From positions 1-64,000 of the forward strand of contig CAMPDV010007803.1 of assembly GCA_946699065.1 (NCBI GenBank): 64,000 nucleotides of DNA, given 5' to 3'. Each line of letters starts with the position of its first letter. Position 1 is the stretch's first letter. Below the pieces are notes generated by a model. That model searched no databases. It saw nothing but the letters and a program-made list of their open reading frames with translations, and had not been told where the DNA came from. Made by a program: the position numbers and the translations under genes. Positions 34,561 to 46,676 of the stretch are shown piece after piece. The stretch is from Loxodes magnus. Its lineage: Eukaryota > Ciliophora > Karyorelictea > Loxodida > Loxodidae.

Positions 34561-34735
34561 TTCTTCTTCATCTTGAATCTGCTGTTTTGTTGGCTAACAT
34601 GGAAAAGCATGTATATGAACAGGAATAAAGGGACTAGGATTAAGAGTCCATCGCCAGTCGAACCCTCACTTTAGCGAGAATCTGGAATAAGTTGTCATCT
34701 ACCTAAAACCCTATGGTTATCATCCATATTTGAAA
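34561..34735. ncRNA. GC-elevated island, possible structured RNA
   Basis: A distinct island in AT-rich DNA. It holds GGACT/AGTCC (34631-34649) and, on the minus strand, CTCGC-TAAA-GTGAG (34664-34677), which pairs fully with one G-U. Next to it on the minus strand is GGGTTCGACTGG, close to a pol III B box. The parts do not fold into a tRNA in this order. Candidate pol III RNA, tRNA-derived SINE fragment or decayed RNA gene. Confidence 0.3.
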
Positions 34736-35029
34736 TATATAATAAAAAGAAAATGTTGAATTGAATTTTAATTTTGATAGATGTGTTTATATATTTAAGA
34801 AGCTTTTAACTTCTTTTTAAATTTATAAATCTCCATTTCTCACTCATAAAATATATTATTTTATAAGAAAAATAAAATAAAAGATAATATTTGCTTTTTA
34901 ACTAAAAGGATTTTAATAGCTAAAAATTAATATGAAATTGCTTTTTGAAAAAAATGAAGAGGCTTATAATTTAAAATCTTATAATTCAAATATTTTATAA
35001 TATAACTAAGTTATATTTAAATAACACAC

Positions 35030-35300
35030 CCAAGGGGAATGGCTCAAGGTGCCTAAATCCAAGTCATTATTTTTAATAATTGTGCCCTTTGCATTCTTTA
35101 GAAAAGTTTTGCACCTATTTAATTATTTCGAAAGATGAGACTTAGATAAGAATGATTAGAGTAAAATTTTCGAAATGCTTATGTTGGTCTGCAGAGTCGA
35201 TAGTAACTTGGCATTGCCAATAAATTAGGTAGAAGATTAATTCTCAAACATAAATTAAATTGAGAACTTTTATATTTTATTTGACAACTTCTGGAAGTCC
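35030..35300. repeat. diverged repeat related to 15475-15615
   Basis: The 35150-35290 part shares CTTGGCATTGCC and neighbouring strings with 15475-15615 in the same order and orientation. The upstream 35035-35110 part is GC-elevated without clear relatives here. Probably an old dispersed element. Confidence 0.4.
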
Positions 35301-36720
35301 AAAATCCTAAGCTCTTAAGCAAATCTAATTTTAGCCTTAATTTTATATAATCTAGTTAAGAAAAATAGCATAATTAATAACTTTTATCTAACAAATTTTT
35401 AATCTAGAATTGCGAAACTATAATTAAAGAATGATATATATAAAATTAAAATAAATAACTGTTAGGAATAATAAAATAAAAGCTATATTTAAAATATTTT
35501 ATCACTACAATTATAAAAATAAATACATTTCTATTTAAAAACATTATAAACATTAAAAACATTATAAATCAAACAAAAATAATATCAAATACAAAATTAA
35601 TTAAACAACCTATAAACATTAATATCCTAAAATATAAACTATCGCTTCTATTTTCAAAGAAATATATTTAATTACAAATTTTTACCACAGATTGAAAAAA
35701 CTAAAAATTAAAATCATAAGTTAAATCATTTTTATTTTGATTAAATAAAATATTAAAAAACTAGAAAAAGAAAATAGAAAAGAAAATTACAAACAATTAT
35801 TTATCAATTTTATCTTTTTTGCTAACTTCATAGTAGATTAATAACAGAAAAAACTTAATAATTTAAAAACTTTAAAAACCTAAATAAAAGTTTAAAAAAG
35901 TTATTAAGATTAAAAAAAAGAAATTTTACGATTTCAAGTTACTTAAATGACATTTTTTGTAATATTTTATCATTTTTATTGTATTTTTTAGAACCAATCT
36001 TATAAATATATTTTTACACTTTTTTAAATTTAATTTGTTTATTTTTTTGGCTGGCTCAGATTTAAGAATTTTTTAGATTAAACATTTTTTGTAAGATTTT
36101 TAAGTTATAAATAGTAAATATTATTTCAGGGGAACAAATTTAGGAATCTATGAACATTTTTAAATATATATATTTTTAAATATACTAGAAGTTTACTTAA
36201 GTTTTAAATATATTCTATAAATGATAAATTAGAGATTGAAGAAGATAATAGAAAGCAAGAGAAAATGTATATCTTAAAAAAATGAGTAGAAATTAAATTA
36301 AATCAAAGGAAAAAATCAAACCTAATATAGTAAGAAAATGTATTTTAAATATCTTTTAAAATTGATAGATAATAGGAATTATCTCCATTAATTTATTAAT
36401 TGCTTTTCATATTTCAAATTTATTAGAATCTAATAATAAAAAAATATAGGAAAGAAACTTGATATGAAGATAAGAAATTTAATTATTTTTTAGAAAATTT
36501 AACTAAATTTGCTACAATCAATGAGATTTTATAATTAAAGTTAAAAACTAATTAGACATTCCTAAGGGAAGATAAAATTAAAGGAAAATGCTATATTTAA
36601 ATTAAAAAATTAGGCTTCATAAATTTAGGATAAAAAACTGCAGAGTAATCTAAAAATTTATTAAAAGCATCTAGAAAAATTTAGAAAATAAAAATATATT
36701 TTAAATGTAAAAAATTCTAA
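35301..36720. other. AT-rich stretch with a weak coding-like segment
   Basis: 35301-36235 has nothing recognisable. 36240-36720 on the + strand has Lys-rich protein-like composition without a motif; it abuts the inverted-repeat element at 36722. Confidence 0.4.
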
Positions 36721-36721
36721 T

Positions 36722-37500
36722 TTTTTTGTAATAAAGAGTGTGCAGCACCTCATTGGTACGAAACTCTATCAAAATTTATTATGAGCAACATCTCTCAAAC
36801 TTATTTCTCTAAATGTAATGTGGTTTTTCAGTTTAAACATATTCTGGCATTTCGAATTCTTGAGCTTGGCAAATCCTTCATCAAGAAGACTCTTGGGACA
36901 TTTTTTTCTTCTACTAAAGTTTATCCATCAGCAGCATTCTCTTCTAAATGTCTTGATGGTCTCCAAGCAGCTCCCAAGGTTAGGGCTTTCCCTTCTATTT
37001 AAATATAATTATAATAATGATAATTTTTATAAATTTACTTACAATTTTTTGTATTTTAAATAAAATTAAAAAATAAGCAAAGTTATTACTTTTTAATAAT
37101 CCTTAATTACATTAAGATTCATAAATCAATTTGCTTTGCAAAAAAATTATTAAATTTTAAAATTAAAATTTTAGTATTTGTCTTAAATACTTTAAATTAG
37201 GAAGATAATGTTTATATTCTAAAAAATTAAAAGATTAAAAATTTTGAAAATTGTTGAACAACTAAAAAAAATTTGCATATATGAGTAAACTGAGTCAAAA
37301 AAAACAAAAATATTAATAAAATAGAAAGTTATAAAATATAATGAGTAAAAGGTATTTTTTAAACAATAGATATATAAAATTTAAGAGCATAAAAGCAATC
37401 AATTTAGGACTCAGTTTATAATCTAAAAAAAATTAATATTTTTATATTGAAAAGTATTATAAAGAGCTGCACACTAGCAAGGTGCTACTCGCTCTATAAT
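36722..37500. mobile_element. inverted-repeat element, about 780 bp, of the MITE-like family
   Basis: The left end reads on the + strand AATAAAGAGTGTGCAGCACC, then TCATTGG. The right end reads on the minus strand TTATAGAGCGAGTAGCACC. These are terminal inverted repeats of about 40-45 bp, shared with 18487-18632, 24400-24548 and 25998-26055. The GC-rich inner part 36781-37003 differs from the short members. The remainder (37020-37460) is AT-rich. No transposase recognised, so it is non-autonomous. Confidence 0.65.
36781..37020 (+). CDS. short ORF inside the inverted-repeat element, unknown
   Basis: 73 codons to a TAA at 37000 (Gln here), ending a few codons later at TGA 37018. Composition is mixed (GTFFSSTKVYPSAAFSSK). 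The minus strand gives an equally protein-like reading (TLGAAWRPSRHLEEN). The strand cannot be decided by eye and no domain is recognised. The higher G+C suggests acquired sequence. Confidence 0.3.
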
Positions 37501-37520
37501 CAAGTTTATTTATTAATTAA

Positions 37521-40449
37521 TTTTACATATTTAGAATAAAAATTTGGTTTAAAGAAGAGTTTTTCAACATCTCATTTAGCAAGAGAGAAAACCTGATGGA
37601 TCTGTTCTTAAGATCGTTTTGGTTTTAACTAGACATTTTTCTTAATTAATAATAAAAGAGGAGAAAGAAAATAAATTAAACAAATAACTCTCCGTACACT
37701 TCTCTAAGACAGACAGAAATACATTATACTTCTTGATAATTATAACTTAAAATACCTCCGAAAAGGCAAAAACCAACAGAGAAATTAATAGTGTTAGTAG
37801 AAACACAACAAACAACAACTAAAGTGACCTAAAAACAGAAAAAGTCTTTGAAGAACTAGAAGTATATGTAAAAATGATTTTCGACTAATTAGAACAGTTA
37901 CAAAATAAGAACTAAATTTGAATAAATCCAACATAAAATAAATTTGCACGCTACGAAACTAAATATGCATATATCCAGCAATAATCCCAAGGAGTAGTAT
38001 GAAGCTAATATGGAGGAGCTAGACTAAGATCTATGAATAATAACAACAAAATGAAAAATTTTATGAAGAAAGAAATGATAAACTAAAGCAAAAAATAATA
38101 AAAAAATAGAAACATTTCTACATAAAATAGAATGATAAAAACCCTTAATGATCAACTAAAAATTTCAAGGAATGGAAAGAATTAAACACAAGTAGACTTT
38201 CGAAAAAAACTTTATTTGTAGTACATGTTACCTTTGGAGAAACAGTAAATAAGATAAGATTATAGTAATATTATTTGGAAAAACCTTCTACCTTTTGCTT
38301 AACAAATGACAGAAAGCTACAGAAGAAAATTAATAAAAAAATATATAATAAAGCTCAAATTGAACTGATTTTAAGCTAGCGAATCTGAGCTTTTGATCAT
38401 TACTATGGATTAAAATTTTTTAAAGAAATCTTTTTATTTATTACAAAAAAAATTTAATTTAATTTAATTGGAATGATATATACTTTATCTAAAAAATCAA
38501 ACTAATTTTCATTAATATTTTTAACTCAGAAATTATAAATTTTGTTTTCAAATATTATCACAAAAATTTTTTAATTAATCTGGATCAAAATTATTAGGTA
38601 GTGTAAGAAGATCAAGCAAAAAGCAAAATTAAATTTTCTGTGATCTAAAAATTTTCTAAATGTCTTCACTTAATTTAATTATTAAAAATTTTTTTTTTCA
38701 TCTTAACTTGTTTTTAAAATTTCTATTAATTGATTTAAATAATTTCTTTCATTTTAATCTCTTTTCTCTTAAAAATCTTTTAATTCTAAATTTAATTTGT
38801 TATTGGTGTTGATAAAATTTGCTCATATTTTTATTGATAAAATTTAAAGTTTTCCTTTAATTAATACATATGAAAAAAATATTAAATTATGTAATCTCAA
38901 ATTTTATATTCTAAAAAACTATTTTTCTTTTTAAAAATATTCTTTTAAATCTTATTTTTTTAATGTAAAATTAAAAAAAGGATGAATATCCTCATTTTAT
39001 TTATTATAAATAATTGAATGATAACTACATTTTTTGCTTTCACGTTTCTAGATTTTTTTCTCCTTCTTTTTTTTATAATATTTTACTCTCATAAATATTT
39101 TTTAAACTAAAACTCATAATATTCAAACCTTATTTGTTTTATTAAAAATATTTTAATAGATATAAAAAAGTCTAATAAAAATATTTTATTTTAATCCTTT
39201 TTTCCTTATAATTAAAAAAATAAATTTAAAATTTTAGCTATAGAATATTCTAATATTAATAAATAAGATTAAAGAGTGCGTAGTATCTCAATAGCAGGCA
39301 ACTCTTTAATAAAGATTTTTAAAGTAAATTTTTTTTTCTGAAGTCTACCACAGTATTAGCCTTCCGCGAGTCTTGTCTTCTATAGGGCCATGATGCAATG
39401 TTCTCTAAGAGAACTTTACATCTGGCATCTTTCATCATTAACGTTACTTGACGCCTCTTTAGTATTGTCTTCTCTTGGCTTCTACCAAGATTCTTGTTCG
39501 ATTCTCAGCCCATAGGTACTTCCTGGTGCTAGATCTTAAATAAATCTCAGTTGGAGGATTGTTCCTTCCTTCCTATTTATTTATATATAATAATAATTTA
39601 TTTCTTATATTAGATATATTTATTTCCAACTACCTGTATTTATCCTAAAATTTAAAATCTAAATTTTTCCTTAATTTTCACTTTATTCTATAGCATTTAG
39701 AAAAAATTAACCTTTTCTTTTCGCAAAATTTTAAAATTGATACACTTTTTTTAATTTTAAGATAAAATTTTACTTAATAACTATATTATTTTTTGTATTT
39801 ATATCTTTAAAAAAAATGATTAAAGAATTGATTTTTTAGTATTTTTACATTTTAAACTTATACTTTTTGCATTTTAGTTAAATAAATACATATATCATAA
39901 AAGTTCTCTTTTATTTATCTTTCTTTATAAATAAAACAATAAAACTAATTAATTTATTTTAATTTCTGCATTTTTATTTTAATTTAATAATTCTTTCATA
40001 AATTATATTTCCATCCTAAAATTTTTGTATAATATAAAAGCTTAAACAAAAGATATAATAATTTTTAAAGAGCTAGAAACATTTAATCTAAATTAGATTT
40101 TTATTTTTATAAGATAATATATTGAAATTTTTAAGATATTGCTTTGCTTTTATATGATAATTTTTTTAATTAAAATTATATTTTATATTGAAATTATTGA
40201 AATTATAAAGTTCATATTCTCTTTAACTTTTGAGTCAATATCATCTTCATATTCTCACTAGCCACTGTGTTCTCAAAACTAAAGTTAACTATTTGCGTTA
40301 TGGATCTTTGTTGCAACTCATTCTAACTCCACTCCTGCTTTATTTAAACTCTAAACTTACCTTCTTTTATACTTGATTAGCTTATATATTTCTAAGTATA
40401 CCTGATATATTTCACTTTCTTATTACTTTTTCCTATCCACCTGATATTA
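37521..40449 (+). repeat. segmental duplication, copy B (empty sites)
   Basis: Sister of 6078-11075 without its three insertions, so it preserves the pre-insertion state. The last roughly 200 bp (40245-40449) duplicate the 3' end of the RING/WD40 gene and break off inside a blade; nothing coding follows. It starts right after the inverted-repeat element at 37500, so that element may mark the duplication boundary. Confidence 0.93.
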
Positions 40450-43230
40450 GATGATTAGAGTTTAAACTTTTATATAAGTTTTAAATATCTGAAAGCTATT
40501 AAATAAAATTTGTATTTTGATAAATTTATTTATTCTTTAATATTTAAAATTATGAAATTATTTTTGGTTTTAAATGCATAAAGAATATATAGTATCATAT
40601 AAATTAGTAGAATCTAAGTAGTTTTCAAAGTGGTTCAAATTAGAAAAATATATACAGTCAAATATAAAGTAAATTACTAATTAATATACCCCATTTTAAA
40701 GCTTATAGTTATTAAATTTGTCCTTTAGCTTTTATCTTTCTTTTTCTTTCACTCTAATTTTATGTTCTATTATATTTTTCTATTTTTACCATTTTATATT
40801 CCATTTTTTTAAATTATAATGTTTGTAGAAATCTTAAATTAAGTATTGAAAAGTTTAACTTTTATGAAAAATTTAACCTGACTTTACCATATAACGCTTC
40901 AACACATAGTGAGATGTATTTTATTTTCAAGTGAAATTTCTAAAAGTTACATATCCCTAATTTTTCACTATTTAACATGAAAATTTTCTTCTTTAATACT
41001 TTTATAAAACTTTCAATGGTTAATCAAAATCTGAATTGTACACATTTTTTTCTCAGTTGATTTTAAGATTTTTTAATGAACAGAAAAAAATTGCTAAAGG
41101 TTATTTATTCTAAGTAACTTTTTTGAAATAAATTTTAATTATCTTCTAATACAGTTTTTTATGATAAAAGCTTCTCAATAGTAATTAAAACAATTAAAAA
41201 TGTATAAAAGATTACGAAATGCTCTAAAATATCTATCCCTAATTTCTAAATTTAGCTTTATAGATTTTAATTAAATATCTATCTATCAATCTATTGTTGC
41301 AAGCTAGTCTAATCCCTTTTAAATTAATCTAATAAGTATTTTAAATTTAATATTCTTATAGATTTTAATTTAATTATAATTTACTAGTTTATTTCTTCGT
41401 AATGTTTGCTAATTTTGTTTTAATAAAATGCTTTAATTTAGGTAATTTTAATAAACATTTTTAAAGTGTTTCTAGATCAACTGAAAAGCTGGTTGAATGC
41501 TTATTTATTTTTACAATGAAAAATATGAAGTAAATACATTCAAGATGCCTTTTATAATGATAAATTTCCTTAAGTTTATCTTTTAAAGTCTATTTATTAT
41601 ATAAATTAATTTTACTTTAGTATCTTATGCCAAAAATATAATAATTCTATTGAAAATCATCTAAATACTTTTAACATAATTTTTATCTCGGTTTTATAAT
41701 TCCTCAAGATTGCTATAGTTTTGATAAAATTTGAATCACTAAAAATTTAATTTTTTTTTCATGAATATTTCCTTTTTTGTATTTCGATTGAGCTCATTAA
41801 AATTTTCAATCCAAAAAATTAATTCTTGTCAAATATTTAAAAAAGAATAAAATAATTAAAAAAGCTTTCGAATTTTATATAGAATAAATATAAAATTAAC
41901 TAAAGAAAAAAAGATAAAATTCCTATATTAGATTCTTAATGCTTCTTGTACGATCTTAGATAAAAAGGCTTTTAATAATGGTAAAATGAAATAATTAGAT
42001 ATCTATTTTTAATAATTTTTAACTAAAAAACAAAATAATAAGGCTTACCAAAAGTTATTTAAAAAACGTAAAATAATTATAAGCTTTTATCTTTTATTTA
42101 TTGGTCTTGTATCTTTGAAAATAGATCATGTATATTAAATTATTTTTCTCTATTAACGTTTTAAGATCAATAATATTAAGCTAATAGACTAAAATTACTA
42201 TACCTTTCCTTTATAAAAATTGTAGGATAGATGAAAAATTTATAATTATTCCTCTTTTATGATTTTCTTTGATAGAAAGCACTAAAATAATATTAGTTTG
42301 CATCATTTTAAATTTGAAGAGAAGATGTTCTAGGTTTAATTAATAGAATGTATATAGAATAATAATGAAAACATATATAGATTTAGTTTTAAATGACTTG
42401 CTCTATAGCAAAATTTATTTAGACTAGCTATAAATACTTTTTTAATTATTTTAAAATTAAACATTTCAAAGAGTTTTATTCTAACTAGTATATAGTCATA
42501 ATAAACTATAGAGTATAATTATATAATTGAAATATAGATATTTTTACATTAATTTTTAAAATAATTTCTTAGTCCAATGCTCTATGGATTTTGGAATGAA
42601 CTAAATATAAAAAATAATTTTCTTTTTTACGAAATTTCTTTAAAAGTTAAAAATTAGGATATTTTTATTAATTTACTCAGTTTTTAATTAAATTTTACTT
42701 ATAAATTTTTGCGCATAACCAAATATTTCTTCAGTTTACTACCACCTTTTTTTTAATTATTTATTCCACTTAATTTTACTCTTATTTAAACAGGAATTTT
42801 GCTCATATAATCTTTTACAGTCTAAAAGAATTGTTTATTTAAGTAACTTCTATATATTATAATTTTAATTCAACTATATGACTTTAGTTAAATATTCCAG
42901 TAGAATAAATTTGCATGCTTTAGAGTTTTTCTATTAAATCAATAGCTTAAAATTTAGATAAACATCACTATAAAACTTTTTTTCAGATTGAATCTAATTT
43001 TATAATTAGCAATCTCAAATTTTTTTTCACTCTATATGTTAATACTAGTTTAAGTTAAAAAGAAAGGTAAAAAGATTAATAAACCCATGAACTTATTATA
43101 AAAATACTTAGGCAAAGCTTAAGGGAAGTGATATAGCATTAATATTCCATATTCCAAATAAAAAAACGTAAATTTAATAACTTTAATGCAGATAATAAAA
43201 GCAAGTCCTATCTACTAAAAATATAGTTTT
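40450..43230. other. AT-rich gene-poor stretch
   Basis: No gene, RNA or repeat recognised over 2.8 kb. Confidence 0.5.
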
Positions 43231-43239
43231 GTGCTTTAG

Positions 43240-44180
43240 ATTTTATTACTACCCAGTTAAGCTATTTAGAAAAAATATGGAGCAAAATAAATGAGTTAGG
43301 CATACCACTAGATATAAAAGGAAAAATAAGCTCAACTTTATAAATACAAAATATAAGGGATTAAATAATAATAGCACTAGAAAAACCTAACTATTTAAAT
43401 AATTTAACTTCAAAGGTAATTTCTAAATAAACAAAATGCACTTAAGTATAAAAGGAAAAATTTTAATACTAAATTGCTTAATTAAGTTTATATATCTAAC
43501 TATTATTAAGACTAGAGAGTCTTATTAGATCGTATAAATTTTAAGAATTATAAGTAAAACAGATATTTATAAAATATTAGCTTATATATATTTTTAGGGT
43601 TGTTAGATATTCAACCAAATTATTAAAAATTAACAATATTTAAGAAAATCATTTTAGTTTAATTTAAATTTAAACTTGCAAAATTCAATTTAATAAAATA
43701 TCTTTTAGAGGTAATCTGAATAAATAAAATGAAATTAGCCGATACAAAATGAAAAAAAGTAGAAGAATTAATAGAACTAGCCAAAAGATTAAGAATGGTT
43801 TTTATAAAGGTAAAGATATTTTATCTATATTCCTGAGGAAAGTCAAAATAAGTTAGAATAAAATTTAAATAGCAATAATGGAAGTTGAATTTAAGAAACC
43901 TTTATATGACTTAGAGATATTTAGAATGGAGTAAAAGTTAAAGGCCAATATAAGAAAAAGTTTTTACTAGTTCGAAGAATTTTAAAGTATAAGTAACTTA
44001 TAATAGTTCCCCATTAATTAAATTAATAAATAGAAAAGAATGTCAACTAACATATTAAGATGTTAATACAAAGATAAAATTCTTTCTTAGAATAGATTAA
44101 ATCCAATTTGAAATTAAAATTAATGATAACCTTTTTCAAAAATTTAATAGCAAACAAATTTAGAATAAAAAAGCTAAATG
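43240..44180 (+). other. coding-like segment, unresolved
   Basis: Parts read as protein-like on the + strand (INELGIPLDIKGKISS, EVEFKKPLYDLEIF) but without a domain or clear ends. It may be a decayed gene or retroelement. Confidence 0.25.
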
Positions 44181-44189
44181 TCTTTTATT

Positions 44190-44700
44190 TTCATTAATTG
44201 GTCTTTCATTCATTATTCTCGAAAATGTCTTCTCTTGAACTAAAGGACGACTAAAGATTTCATTAATTCGCTATCCTTATTTATAATATATACTTCACAG
44301 TTAAGTTTGTTACATCTAAAGTTTTGTTTAAAATTGCTAATCTTAAATTTTTTACAAAATATTAACTCTAACTGAGTCACTTATATTTAAAACAGGTATT
44401 TTATTATATTTTTTATAAATAAATAAATTTAGTTTCTTCACCAGAATCTTTTATAATGGTGCTGCTTTTTACATATATAACATAATCTTTTTCTTTTATA
44501 CTTCATTATTATTCATTTTTTTGATATCCATAGGTATACTTCCCTGTTACACATTGATTTTTTAAATAATTTCTTAGTATTTGGCATACCTTTCTATAGA
44601 TTCTTTATTTGATATTGAAATTAAACTAAAATTTAAGCATTTGATCTCATCTAGTGTATATTTCATTTAAGATTATATCTATCTATTGTCTCCTCTAAAA
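44190..44700 (-). mobile_element. diverged relative of the 9347-10207 insertion
   Basis: The strings CTTGAACTAAAGGAC and CATTAATTCGC/TATCCTTATTTA match the 9420-9470 part of the third insertion in order and orientation, with many differences. The right limit is uncertain. Confidence 0.4.
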
Positions 44701-45415
44701 AAGGAAATTAAATATTTCAATACTTAGTACAACTAAAATCACTTATCACCCACTTGACTAAAAAAGTTAGAATAGAAAGAATCGCTAGGTAACTGAAGAA
44801 AAACGAAAAAAAAAACTTCAAAGTAGTTCTAATGGAAATATAACTTAAAGAACAAATCTAAAAAGAGAAATTTAAAATATAATTAAAAATATAAAATAAT
44901 TATTTACTAGATTTAGAAATCCTTTAACTAAATCTAAAATTAATTATATTTTTTTTTTAATTGTTAAATAGTCGTAAAACGATTTATTAAAAAAGCATCT
45001 TAGAGCATTTATGTTCTTTTTACAAAACAAAAAAGACAAAAAAATCAGGTTTCTATTAGTTATTTGTGCTGGTATGAAAATAACTTGGAAAAATTAATTT
45101 TAATTTTAATTATCTAAGTGAAACATTCTCTTATTAACCAACTAATTATACCTTATAATTTAAATGACTATTCATTAAGAAAATATTCTAAATTATTAAT
45201 TATTTGTTTTAATTATTTGGATAGAATTTTATAAATAAAGCAAATTTAAACAGATGCAAATAAATAAGCTTTTAGTGTGAGATAATTTAAAATAAATAAT
45301 TAAAATTTTACTTGGAAGTCTAAAAATTTAAATGTAATGCATAAAATTTATTCCACATAAATAAGTTTTTCCCATTCTTTAGCAATTAATCTATATAAAT
45401 AAAAATAATCATACT
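44700..45415. other. AT-rich stretch, no gene recognised
   Basis: Downstream flank of the 45416 gene. Nothing supported. Confidence 0.5.
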
Positions 45416-46620
45416 TCACGCTTTAACTTCTCTATTTTTATCACTCTAATCTTAATTTTATATTTTTAATTTTTTTATAATATCATACTTCTTTTTCAAG
45501 AGAGGAAATTCTCAATTTATTTTTTTCATTTAATTCTATCTAAATATTTAAGATTGGAATTTAATAAAATACTTCCCAATTTATTCTTTTTTTGACTTTA
45601 TCCAATCTTTATATTTTTTTCTTTTTCTTAAATTAAATTTCTTATAGTTTTTCTTTCACTTATTGGTAGTATTATTAATTTCTATCATTTCTAAATCAAA
45701 GTCTTCAATTGGTGATTTTTACTTTAAGTATAATAAATCCTTTTATAATCTTTAAATTTATATTTATATTATTGATTCTTCAGATTCTATTTACTCTTTA
45801 GTAGATAATTTGTTGTTTTACTTAGTATAATTTATCGATACTTTAGTGGTAGATATTTTATTCAGTTTCGATTGATTTCCTAAGCATAAGAATTTGTTCT
45901 TCTATCGATCTCTAAATTTTTAAAATTTATATTAGCTGTCTAACAAACGATTTTGGAGACCATTTGATTATAAAATAATTTGATTATGTCTTTATTTATC
46001 TTTTTATTCAATTCATTAATAAGTTAGTGAACTAAAAGCGAGGCTATTGCATAAGTTTCGCATACTTTTATAATAATATCTATTTTTCTTAAACTAGTAC
46101 CTCTTATACTTCTTATAGTTGTTCTACAATCTTTTTTCCCTACTTATATACATAATACTTTTAGTAGCTTTTTTTTAAAAATATATACTAAATACATTTT
46201 TCAAGTATCATCCACATTTCAAACTTATTGGAATATCTTTTTATCATATTTCTTTCGCATAAATCTCAACTAAAAATTATATAAAAGATAGATGATATTT
46301 ATTGCTTATATTATAGGAATTTAAGACAACTCTAGTTATTAAAATTAAACTTTTTGGAATACTTTTGATTAAAGTAGTTTAATATACTCTACTATCTTGA
46401 TACTTTTAATCCAGAAATACCTGTTTCATTATATCTCTCAATCTACCATTTCAATTAAACTAATTAAATATATATTCTTTAAGTATTAACTTAAAGCTAG
46501 AATTAATTATAACCTAGCTATTATAATTATAACTATATTTAATTAGATAAACTAATTTTGAGTATCAAGTGAAGAATAGAAATCTTTTTTTAAATTTCCT
46601 TTATAAATGAAGATTAAAGG
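45416..46620 (-). CDS. unknown protein, several small exons likely
   Basis: The end is clear: SPIEDFDLEMIEINN, then a basic stretch and NREVKA before TGA 45416. A central block (about 45840-46090) reads VCETYAIASLLVHQLINELN, KDIIKLFYNQMVSKIV, a well-formed helical region. The N-terminal part (about 46130-46560) reads KWQIERYNETGISGLK and SWDLCERNMIKRYSNKFEMW. Blocks lie in different frames, so short introns are expected; the start is not fixed. No family recognised. It lies directly downstream of the OSCA/TMEM63-like gene on the same strand. Confidence 0.5.
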
Positions 46621-46676
46621 AATATATATTAAACTTGTTTTTAAATTAAAGTTAATTAAATATTTATAATACATAT

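Noticed and set aside
34620-34690. tRNA-Lys-like gene on the minus strand (CTCTTAATC loop and TTCGA)
   Set aside because: The T-arm-like part precedes the anticodon-like part and neither the T stem nor an acceptor stem forms.
36690-36760. MYND-type zinc finger on the + strand (FFCNKECAAPHW)
   Set aside because: The CAAPHW part is the terminal inverted repeat of the element, and the earlier Cys pairs of a MYND domain are missing.
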